A stretch of DNA of 64,000 bases, from contig CM059198.1 of the NCBI GenBank assembly GCA_030323885.1, positions 76,221,045 through 76,285,044 of the forward strand, in the 5' to 3' direction. Made by a program: the position numbers and the translations under genes. The number at the start of each line of letters is the position of its first letter. Positions within the stretch are counted from its first letter, which is position 1. The notes under the pieces were generated by a model. It worked only from the letters and a program-made list of their open reading frames with translations, was not told the origin of the DNA and did not search any database. This document shows, piece after piece, positions 55,880 through 64,000 of the stretch. Source of the stretch: Branchipolynoe longqiensis. Its lineage: Eukaryota > Annelida > Polychaeta > Phyllodocida > Polynoidae.

Positions 55880-57734
55880 CAACTTTGTGGCTGGTAATAT
55901 TAATAATCATATTTCTGAGTGGCACAAAATTACTAGTGACCAAGAAATTTTACAAATAGTTAGGGGTGTTCACATTCCCTTCACACAAATTCCGGTACAA
56001 GGCAGGATACCTTTCCTTATAACATTGAACCGGTTGAACGAGAGGCACTAACTAAACAGGTACAAAAATTCTTTGAGAAAGGAATTATACAAAAAGTGAC
56101 ATACTGTTCAGGAGAGTTTATTTCAAACATCTTCTCGAGACCAAAGCCTAATGGTGAGGTTCGAATGATCCTGGATTTAACAATCCTTAATAAAATGGTT
56201 GAATATTGACATTTTAAAATGTTCTCGCTAGATACAGCACGCGATCTGATTACGCCAGATGCGTGGATGGCTAGTGTTGATTTACAAGATGCATATTATA
56301 CGCTTCCCATAAGAGAAGAAGACCGGAAATTTCTTCGGTTTCTTTGGGATAACCAACTCTGAGTTTACTTGCATGCCAAATGGTTTAGCTTGTGCCCCTC
56401 GTTTATTTACTAAACTGCTTAAACCTGTTTTCTCAGTAATGGCGCGGAAGAGTCATATAATGTTTCCATACATAGATGATTCCTTTATTATTGCAGCAAC
56501 ACAAATTGATTGTGAGAAGGCAGTTTTGGATTTATGTGCATTACTTACTAAATTGGGGTTTTATGTACATCCACAAAAGTCAGTGTTTAAACCAACAAAA
56601 CAACTCAAATGTTTAGGGTTTATTCTGAATACACAGTCTCTTACAGTGTCGATAACAGAACAAAAACTAATTAAGTTTATGAATACAGCGACCCAGCTTA
56701 TTAAGTTACCAAAACCTAAAATTAGACAGGTCGCAGTCCTTATTGGGATAATGATATCGAATGCACCCGCTATTCTATACGGGAAGGCCCATATTAAATC
56801 TCTAGAAATAGATAAAAATTTAGCGTTAACACGAACTAAAGGGAATTTTGAGCGAAAGATGTTTATTTCGCAAGAAGGGCTACAGGATATTGCATGGTGG
56901 ATGCAACACATAGCAAGTTCACCAAATCCAATCCGTATGGCGGAACCTAATATGGTAATTACTACTGATGCTTCGTTAGAAGGTTGGGGAGCTCATCGAG
57001 ATGGGGTCACAACAGGAGGTAGATGGCTTGATGATGAAAAATCAGACCATATTAATGCGCTAGAATTGCGTGCTATTTATCTGGGCTTATGTAGTTTAGT
57101 AAAAATACATAAATCACAGGTTAGAATACTAACTGATAATACTACTGCCATGGCATATATTCGTAACATGGGTGGAACCAAATCAAAGCCTTGCAATCAG
57201 TTGTCTAAACTGATTTGGAACTGGGCACAGGCTCAACAAGTCTGGCTGACTGTAGCGCATATTCCGGGGTCACAAAATACACTTGCAGACCATACAAGTA
57301 GAAATTTCCATGACCACTTAGAATGGTCTCTCTCTACACCTTTGTTTAACTTCATTTGTGAAAAATGGGGTACACCGAAAGTTGACTTGTTTGCATCACG
57401 CAATAATAACAAATTACCTTGTTATGTTTCTTGGCATCCTGAACCGGAGGCTTGGAAGGTAGATGCATTTGCTATTACCTGGGAAAATAATTATTTTTAT
57501 ATTTTCCCACCGTTTAGCATTATCAGCCGAGTTGTCAGGAAAATCGGTCTGGAAAGGACACATGCGATACTGGTGGTGCCCGATTGGGACACGCAACCTT
57601 GGCTGCCAGCAGTTTCACAACTGGCAAAAGAACATATACGATTCCCAAGAAAACTCGGAAATCTGACACACCACGGACCGTTAGTGGTTCACGGCGACGT
57701 GTCAACGACGCCCCTATTGGCATTCCTTTTCTAA
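55880..57734 (+). pseudogene. DIRS A reverse transcriptase, RNase H and MT-like domain
   Basis: The N-terminal RT (EWHKITSDQEIL, YNIEPVEREALTKQV, PNGEVRMILDLTILNK, VDLQDAYYTLP) is broken by frameshifts near 56000 and 56358 and by a TGA at 56207. From 56373 a 453-codon frame is open. PNGLACAPRLFTKL is followed by catalytic YIDD at residues 33-36. RNase H acidic residues are D199 (TTDAS), E231 (ALELRA), D255 (LTDNT) and D306 (LADHTSR). After RNase H, VDLFASRNNNKLPCYVSW and FYIFPPFSIISRVVRKI form the methyltransferase-like region of DIRS-type Pol. Its end overlaps the recombinase frame by about 150 bp. Confidence 0.88.
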
Positions 57735-58693
57735 GGAACCAGCTGCGCCAATTTGGATTGGACAAAATTACTGAGAATAGGATAGTAGCTGATGCCTGGA
57801 GGCCAGGAACTGTTAAAATGTACACATCCTATTTAAAGAAATGGGGTGTACATTGTTTGTTAATGAAAGTTAAGCCAACAAATCCAACAATTTCACAAGT
57901 AGCTCGTTTTCTTCGTTCCCTAGAGGATGAAGGACTATCTTTTGGGTCGATCAATGCGGCAAGATGTGCGTTATCAATCATATTACCTAGAATTGATGGC
58001 GAAACAGTTGGAAAACATTATGTGCTTTGTTATCTACTTCGTTCAATTTATCAAAGGAATCCTCCAAAACCAAAGTATAGTCGGTTTTGGGATGTGTCTA
58101 TAGTATTTAAGTTGTTTCCGGCTTGGCCTCACAACTCGTGGTTAGATATAAAACAATTAGGTTTTAAGGTCGCGGTCCTGTTATTATTAGTAACCGGACA
58201 CAGAGGACAGACGATTGTTGCTTTGTCTTTAACTGGATTAGAAATAGACAAGAAACAAGCTACGTTTGATTTAGCACAATTACTTAAATCGAACACGTTA
58301 GGTGATCCTTTATCTACGGTTCACTTAGACTGTTTTCCGAGTGATCGGAAATTATGTGTTGTGTCAGCCATACGGGCTTATATATCTAAGACAAAGGATT
58401 TACGTGCATCACAACAACTATTAGTGAGCTTTATAAGGCCACATAAAGCAATTTCACGAGACACCCTTGCCAGATGGACAATTACTGTGTTGAAATTGGC
58501 TGGAGTGGATACGAGCAAATACTCATCCCACTCAACTAGAGGTGCCATGGTCTCCAAGGCACGGTTGCTAGGTGTTTCTGTGAAAAGAATACTAGCGCAT
58601 GCAGGCTGGGAGACGGCTAAGTCGTTTGCAAAACATTACAACAAGCGACTAGAAAAGCCTACCGGCATTGCAAAGCGCCTGCTCGCCAACTAA
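57584..58693 (+). CDS. DIRS A tyrosine recombinase
   Basis: A 369-codon open frame; the start is uncertain because the first 50 codons overlap the RT frame. The N-terminal core-binding part has WRPGTVKMYTSYLKKWGV and VARFLRSLEDEGLSFGSI. The catalytic domain keeps R207 (GHRGQT), H316 and R319 (HSTR) and the nucleophile Y352 (FAKHYNK), with HAGW between. This replaces an integrase and inserts a circular DNA intermediate without target duplication. The frame is intact although the rest of the element is damaged. Confidence 0.88.
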   Translation: MGHATLAASSFTTGKRTYTIPKKTRKSDTPRTVSGSRRRVNDAPIGIPFLRNQLRQFGLDKITENRIVADAWRPGTVKMYTSYLKKWGVHCLLMKVKPTNPTISQVARFLRSLEDEGLSFGSINAARCALSIILPRIDGETVGKHYVLCYLLRSIYQRNPPKPKYSRFWDVSIVFKLFPAWPHNSWLDIKQLGFKVAVLLLLVTGHRGQTIVALSLTGLEIDKKQATFDLAQLLKSNTLGDPLSTVHLDCFPSDRKLCVVSAIRAYISKTKDLRASQQLLVSFIRPHKAISRDTLARWTITVLKLAGVDTSKYSSHSTRGAMVSKARLLGVSVKRILAHAGWETAKSFAKHYNKRLEKPTGIAKRLLAN

Positions 58694-58774
58694 CAAGAAT
58701 AGGTGAGAACAAAAACGTTGAATATTATATAAGAATGGATGATATTAAGGATAAAAAAGAATTATGTAAAGGTC

Positions 58775-58907
58775 TCCCTAGCCTGAGGCTAGCCTGAGGC
58801 TGTATACCGAGGTAAAATAGTATAGTTATACGAATCTTATCTGGGTATAGATGATGGATAACTGTTGTTTTTCCGAGGTAGAAGCCTCGGGTAGACGTGG
58901 GCTAGGG
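58775..58907 (+). repeat. DIRS A internal complementary region
   Basis: 58775-58817 is a perfect complement of the left end 53716-53758. 58818-58907 is complementary to the right end 59044-59133 with two mismatches. Joining the two complements back to back gives a template that aligns both ends, as proposed for DIRS-1 circle formation. Confidence 0.9.
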
Positions 58908-59043
58908 CCCACCCACCACGCCCTGCCACGTCTATCCCGTTGGTGTACCGTTACGGGAAAATCATAGTATCCATTGTATTGAAAGTTCATTTTTATCCTG
59001 AATAAGTAGGTTAAAATTGCTGGTACCTCACATGCTTCCTTCT

Positions 59044-59133
59044 CCCTAGCCCACGTCTACCCGAGGCTTCTACCTCGGGAAAACAACAGTTATCCATCAT
59101 CTATACCCAGGTAAGATTCGTATAACTATACTA
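59044..59133 (+). repeat. DIRS A right terminus
   Basis: A 90-bp terminal arm from CCCTAGCCCACGTCTACCCG to TCGTATAACTATACTA. It abuts the left end of element B through a short TATATATA run. Confidence 0.85.
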
Positions 59134-59844
59134 TATATATATTACCTCGGTACTAAGCCTCAGGCTACTCGTAGCCGAGGGAGAAGGAAGCCCATCCGGG
59201 TCCATTAATTAGCATAATCAACTCACGACAGGACGATGTTTGTTGAGTTGCTCCGGCAGTTTTTTATCTACCACGACAGAATAACCTTTTAGGACAGTAC
59301 AATTTTGTGGTAATACCTTACTACACCATTTGACAAAGTTTTTTTAGAAACTTTGGGTGTTTGTATAATTTACTTTTATGGGTGTTTTGCGATTCGTAAA
59401 ACATCGATAGAACAAATCGCCATGTTTTTCTTTGTTCTACAAGCCGCCCGTTGCCGAACGGAGAGTGATGTGGTTGGAGCCACATTTTGTTAGGATTTAT
59501 TCCTGGGTTTCCTTTTAGGATTCCCCACTGTTTTTTAAGGCGTACCTCCGAGTTTCGTACCATTTTCTCCAACTTGTTGGTGTTGTAGCCACAGGAGGGA
59601 GAAGTGTACAGAACAGAGAGTGTGGGAGGCTACCGATACACTGGTCCCTACCCCTCATTTGGTGTGGTTTCGATACCATTCACCTACGATATTACACATT
59701 AGCTTCGCTTATGCCTGTGTTGGAAAGGTTTTAATACGTTCTCCAACACCGCTAGATGCACAATTTTGGTTTTACTTAACCTGTTTGTGACATTTGGTTC
59801 ACTCAGTTTTCTAGTAACTTTCTTTTGATTTTTACAGATTTCCG

Positions 59845-60084
59845 ATGGCTACGAAGCGGGGTAAGCCTGGAGGTGCCGCTCGGTTGACAGATGACTATGA
59901 CTCGTCGCCGGTGGTGACTGTGCCACCGTCTCCGGAGCATGTCATATCAGAGGAGGTCAGTGGGCCAGACGTGCCAACTGCGGCCCCGTCTGATCTAGAG
60001 GCTAGACTCACGTGTATGTTGGAGACGAAACTCAAGGAGTTTCGCCAGATCTCACACGAGAAAGAGGCCGGATCCAGAGGTTGA
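59845..60084 (+). pseudogene. DIRS B gag N-terminus
   Basis: MATKRGKPGGAARLTDDYDS and HVISEEVSGPDVP parallel element A (DEEYDSSPV, HILSEEDIVPD). It is stopped at 60084 by a frameshift, after which the Ser/Lys-rich part continues in another frame. Confidence 0.75.
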
Positions 60085-60154
60085 CAACTCAGACTGGGAA
60101 GACATTACGGAGGAGGATTTTCCAGACATTGACTCATCTCCGGAGAGAGTCTCA

Positions 60155-60715
60155 GTGAAAAAGAGAAAGAAGGCAAAGGAGCCTGTGAGTTCGTCTGGTG
60201 ATGAGTTCATGCAGGCGAGGAAGAAGGTGGTCAGGCTGAAGAAGAGTAAGAAGCGAAAGACCAAAAAGAAGAAAGACTCTTCGTCAGATTCCTCTTCGGA
60301 CTTGTCGTCGAATGCTTGGCAAGTGGATGCATTTTCATTGGTTTGGGATAACAAATTTTATTATATTATCCCACATTTCAGCATTATCAGCAGAGTGGCC
60401 AGGAAAATCGGGATGGATCGCGCACACGCGATTCTGATCGTGCCCGAGTGGGACACACAGCCATGGCTAGCGGCAGTGGCATTGGGAGCGAGACAGTCTC
60501 AGATTCCCAAGAGCACCCGGAAATCTACGACATCAAGGAGCGCTGACTACTCACGGCGACGTGTCGACAACACCCCTTCTGGCATTCCTTTTTTGAATAA
60601 ACATTTAGAGAAATTTGGACTAGATAAAATTACCCAACAAAGGACAGGAACAGTAAAACTATATACTAGTTATTTAAAGAAGTGGGGACTTCATTGTTTA
60701 ATTAAGAAAGTTTAG
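60155..60715 (+). pseudogene. Chimeric frame: gag basic tract joined to Pol end and recombinase start
   Basis: Residues 1-52 are the Lys/Ser-rich gag tract (EPVSSSGDEFMQARKK). From AWQVDAFSLVWDNKFYYI onward it is the MT-like end of Pol. Then, in the same frame, RRRVDNTPSGIPFLNKHLEK and LYTSYLKKWGLHCL start the recombinase. In element A the Pol and recombinase parts use different frames, so an indel has fused them here. Seven residues before RTGTVKLYTS are missing relative to A, and a stop follows KKV. Confidence 0.8.
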
Positions 60716-60844
60716 CCCTGAAGGCCTACAATAGCCCAGGTTGTGAGATTTCTGAGGTTTATGTTTTGGTGCCATTAATGCAGCCAGATGTGCGTTATCG
60801 AATGTACTCCCAAGGATAGATGGACAAACGGTTGGTAAACACCA

Positions 60845-61632
60845 GGGGCCGTATGCATGAAGAATTAGTTATCGGCGCCGGTGTTAAGGATGGCATTCGG
60901 GTTAGTTAACGCTGGTGTTGGGAAATGGGTAACATGGTATGTACGGAGGTGTTAGCTAACCTAGCAGTTATTTATAGATTTGGGAAATCCCTCTGAGCCT
61001 GTTGCCGACGAGCACCTCTAGTTGTCAATATTGCCGCCCATGCGGCGGCGACGATTTGTTTTGTTTATCAATCAATTCTTTTATTTTAACTCTCTGCAAG
61101 GTATGTTTACAATAAACTGAGGTGATTCAATAGATGCATACAGATGATACCTTACAGATAGAAAGGATCCCAGAAAAGCGATGCTTATCTAGCTGGTCTC
61201 CATGATGTGAATGATGGTCTGATTGGCTGAAACCACTGAATCCGATGATCATTTTGGAGGCACTTTCTACCTCCTAGCTTAAAAGCGAGACGAATCCGAG
61301 GCGCACCCTGAATGTTTAGATTTGACAGTATGAATATCGCCGCCAATGTAGCGGCGGCGTTAATATCGCTTCGATTTTGGAGTTAATTTGACCAAATTTC
61401 ACTTTTTGATTATGTTATTCTGTTAAATATGATAGCATTGAATAGATTTGGCCCTAATCGATACCTAACACTGCCCATAAACCTGCTACGGAGTGGTGTT
61501 AGCGTACCAGACCTTAAGCTCGCAGTGTTTCCGGAACACTGGCCCATGCATAGTGACTTTTTGCTGCTAAACTAGAAATCCCCTCCAAAAACAGTTTTGG
61601 CTCGCTAACACCGCCCCATGCATACGTGCCCA
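60845..61632. mobile_element. MITE inside the DIRS B recombinase
   Basis: Ends GGGCCGTATGCATGA and CATGCATACGTGCCC are inverted, and CCAGG occurs at both borders as a possible 5-bp duplication. The interior shares TTTATAGATTTGGGAAATCC, CGCCGCC-rich blocks and TTCTGTTAAATATGATAGC with the MITE at 29725-30436, so both belong to one family. Confidence 0.72.
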
Positions 61633-61649
61633 GGTCATACACTGGTTCT

Positions 61650-62290
61650 TAAGGTCGGTTTACGAAAGAAATATAGTCGTTTTCGGGATGTATCGATAGT
61701 TTTTAAGTTGTTTAAGTCCTGGCATAGCAATAATCATTTAGGCATAAAGGAGCTAGGATTTAAATTAGCAGTTCTATTACTGCTAGTTACAGGCCATAGA
61801 GGACAAACCATTGTAGTGTTGTCTCTAGACGGACTGGAGATTGATGGGAAAGAAGCAACGTTTGATTTGGCACAGTTATTAAAATCAAACCGCACAGGGG
61901 ACCCACTGTCCATAGTGCATGTGAGTAGCTTCCCAGATGATCGACGATTGTGTGTAGTGTCAGCCATATGGCTTTATATATCAAAGACAAAAGGAATACA
62001 AAATTCAAGACAGCTTTTGGTGAGCTTTATTAAACCACACAAGGATATCTCGAGAGACACACTCGCAAGATGGACCATTAAAGTGCTGTAGGCTGCAGGG
62101 GTCGATACTGGCTGAAACGCTTCCCATTCGACAAGGGGAGCTATGGTCTCGAAGGCACGGCTGCTAGGGATCTCCGTTAAGAGGATCCTGGCACATGCAT
62201 GCTGGAAGACAGCTAGGTCGTTTGCAAAACATTACAACAAACGACTAGAGAAGTCAAGCAGCGTAGTGACACGCTTACTCACCAATTAAT
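61650..62290 (+). pseudogene. DIRS B recombinase, C-terminal part
   Basis: Resumes at KYSRFRDVSIVFKLF and has GHRGQTIVVLSLDGLEID, a stop near 62091, then HSTRGAMVSKARLLGIS and FAKHYNKRLEK. The Arg, HxxR and Tyr positions can still be read, but stops and the upstream MITE inactivate it. Confidence 0.82.
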
Positions 62291-62426
62291 AGGACAGGTG
62301 AGAAAGTTAATAAGTATAGTTGGTTTTGATACTAATGTATACTGAATTGAAATGGATATTGGTTTTGATACTAATGTATAATGATTTGAAATGGATTAAG
62401 GATAAAACTAAAGTTACGTAAAACTC

Positions 62427-62559
62427 TCCCTTGGCTACGAGTAACCTGAGGCTTAGTACCAAGATAAAATAGTATAGTTATACAAATCTTACCTGGGTAC
62501 AGTTGATGGATAATTGTTGTTTTCCCGAGGTACAAGCCTCGGATAGTCGTGGGCTAGGG
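62427..62559 (+). repeat. DIRS B internal complementary region
   Basis: 62427-62467 is complementary to element B's own left end (59142-59182), with four mismatches that all look like transitions. The rest is complementary to its right arm at 62698-62790. It carries B-specific words (GGCTACGAGTA) absent from A. Confidence 0.85.
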
Positions 62560-62834
62560 CCCACCCACCACACTCTACCACGACTATTACGTTTGCTTGT
62601 GCCAAGACGAAAACATTGTAGTATCCATAGAAGTTTAAGATCATTTTTATCCTGACTAAGTAGGTAAAGATTGCTGGACCCGGATGTGCTTCCTTCTCCC
62701 TAGCCCATGACTATCTGAGGCTTGTACCTCGGGAAAACAAGTTATCCATCATCTGTACCGAAGTAAGATTCGTATAACTATACTATACTATATATATATA
62801 TATATATATATAAAAAGCTTATACGGCTAAAAGA

Positions 62835-62877
62835 ATACAGCAGAAACTCAAAACCATCGTATCGTGCAACTTTAAGA
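62835..62877 (+). mobile_element. 3' end scrap of the TTAA-type TIR element
   Basis: CAGAAACTCAAAACCATCG and CGTGCAACTTTAA match the right end of 13911-14265. Confidence 0.6.
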
Positions 62878-63247
62878 ACCACCACGAATCTAAGTTTCCA
62901 AGTAGTTATTGATTGTTTCCAGTAGTTACTGATCTCGTCTTATTGTTTAAAAGTAGTTTTTCAACTGCATTACAAATACCGGCAAAGTAAAAACAGTGAC
63001 TTCGTTTATACTTGTCACTACCTATCCTTACACTTTCCTAGGTCAGGCCATGGCAAGGGCCAATGAGCAAAGGAATGAGAAGACCAATTGTCCGTGATTG
63101 AAATTTCCCCCACTTAATCAACAAATGTAATAAAAACAATTTGATTGTGTTATATAATTGTTCCTTTTTTTTCTGGCCGAGGTTTGACTTCGGTAGGATT
63201 GAGCTGAAGTTGTGGTACTGCAAAGTTCAAGTTATTGCTTTTTGCAG

Positions 63248-63360
63248 GTCGTTCGCCTTCTCCATGACTGTGCCCAAAGTGAAGAACACCAACATTTTCT
63301 GTGGGGTTCACCTGGACGTCAAGTCGGACATGACCCACCCCAAACTGACCGTCAACTTCA
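63248..63360 (+). CDS. MRPL53: Mitochondrial ribosomal protein mL53, exon 2 (probable)
   Basis: Bounded by TTGCTTTTTGCAG| and |GTAAGACCC. It begins in phase 2, completing the arginine codon left by the exon at 50474-50652, and ends in phase 1. The peptide SFAFSMTVPKVKNTNIFC followed by GVHLDVKSDMTHPKLTVNF fits the middle of mL53, where the family pattern is F-x(2)-x-V-x(2)-x-K-V-x(2)-T-N...C-x-V...D-V-x(2)-D...P...V-x-F. Phase agreement plus continuous alignment support one gene with a 12.6-kb first intron. The 3' exon is not visible before 64000. Confidence 0.65.
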
Positions 63361-64000
63361 GTAAGACCCGCTTGTTGCACTCTTTCATTCAAAGAGAATT
63401 CTGGGTGAGAAAGGGGACACTTTTTTAGTTAGAGGTCAGTTCTTATCAAACTTCATCTGTTATTCTAAATCTACCAAGTCGCCTTTGGCTTTGCCCATGA
63501 GCCTTCTCCACCGGGTATGTTTGCTTTAACGCTGAAGGTAAGAGCCTGTCGACCCACCAGCAGAACTCACATGGATGTACCATTGCATACTTATTACCTC
63601 TCTCTGGAGCTGGTAAAATTATAAGGGATAGTGTTGTGGGAGGGGGATGCAATAGACTACATCACAGTTCCGAGTGCGCATGCGCTGAAAACGGCGTTGG
63701 GAGCAAAGCAAAGGCGTACGCCCATTGAGTTTGCCCATACACGTAGGGCAAAACTGCCATTTTATTCAAAATAACTAGAGATACATAACAATTTGGCATA
63801 AACATGGACGGAAGGATGCAATATAATAATATAATAAATATGTTTAAGACACAACTCTCCATAAACCATAGAATATAAATAAAAACATGAATAAAATAAA
63901 TAAAACTGACTCTAGTCTAATTGCCTAGATTTGTCTAAATCTAAATGCACATGGCATAAGATGTGCTGGTTATATTGATGTAAATGCAATGCTGGATAAA
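63361..64000 (+). other. Presumed second intron of mL53; nothing else recognised
   Basis: Contains AT-rich sequence near 63820-63950 and no further exon that continues the mL53 frame. Confidence 0.4.

Larger units (their letters stand above)
53712..59133 (+). mobile_element. DIRS-type tyrosine-recombinase retrotransposon A (5.4 kb)
   Basis: It has gag-like ORFs, RT/RNase H with a downstream methyltransferase-like domain, and a tyrosine recombinase, with no integrase or protease. The left terminus (from 53716) is complementary to 58775-58817, and the right terminus (59044-59133) to 58818-58907. This adjacent pair is the internal complementary region that DIRS elements use to join their ends. 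Short inverted terminal similarity also exists (CTAGGGAGAAGGAAG at 53752 and its complement near 59033). Frameshifts and a stop make it inactive as it stands. It lies in the mL53 intron in sense orientation. Confidence 0.92.
59141..62800 (+). mobile_element. DIRS-type element B, internally deleted and interrupted
   Basis: The left end starts ATTACCTCGGTACTAAGCC, and the right arm ends CGTATAACTATACTA at 62790 before a TA run. It keeps the leader, the start of gag, the end of Pol, the recombinase and its own internal complementary region. About 2.5 kb from mid gag to the MT-like domain is missing, and a MITE splits the recombinase. Protein similarity to A is only moderate, so it belongs to a different subfamily and is not a duplicate of A. 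Confidence 0.88.

Overview
This is a window of animal nuclear DNA, not bacterial. It has spliced exons with GT/AG borders, tRNA-derived SINEs, LINE, Ty3/gypsy and DIRS-type tyrosine-recombinase retrotransposons, several families of terminal-inverted-repeat (TIR) elements, and many mini- and microsatellites. The mix fits a marine invertebrate, and a lophotrochozoan such as a mollusc is my guess; no species can be named from the sequence alone. Host coding sequence is sparse and nearly all the rest is repeat.

Layout. 1-15,000: minisatellites (74-bp units at 117-600, about 72-bp units at 3,686-4,186, a TATG microsatellite at 8,281-8,638, 33-bp units at 10,373-11,010), SINE pieces and decayed TIR elements. 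15,391-22,728: two phase-matched, arginine-rich minus-strand exons of an unidentified host gene about 7 kb apart, with an LTR, SINEs, hairpins, a TIR element and the first copy of an unusual LTR element between them. 26,935-40,945: a small TTAA-type element split by a 13.8-kb unit bounded by TAGGTATCCC inverted ends. That unit holds a deeply nested stack (gypsy pol, TTAA element, SINE, MITE), a second copy of the unusual LTR element and a 2-kb Harbinger derivative. 41,180-49,890: LINE fragments (one with an SGNH-like ORF) and satellite arrays. 50,474-63,360: exons 1 and 2 of a likely mitochondrial ribosomal protein mL53 gene on the plus strand, separated by a 12.6-kb intron. The intron contains a TIR-element cluster, the third LTR-element copy and two DIRS-type elements head to tail.

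Main discovery candidate. Three loci (20,522-21,024; 34,765-35,267; 52,194-52,707) carry a miniature LTR retroelement of about 0.5 kb. Each has two direct repeats of about 182 bp running TG...CA, a 139-151-bp non-coding centre with a plausible primer-binding site and polypurine tract, and 4-bp target duplications. Each LTR contains a complete 73-nt tRNA-like module with A and B boxes. The two LTRs of a copy share variants absent from the other copies, as expected from reverse transcription. The design recalls plant Cassandra elements, which carry 5S rRNA in their LTRs, but with a tRNA.

The DIRS pair is also informative. Each element has an internal complementary region that matches its own left and right termini, including element-specific variants. 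The first keeps RNase H and tyrosine-recombinase catalytic residues despite frameshifts; the second is internally deleted and split by a MITE.
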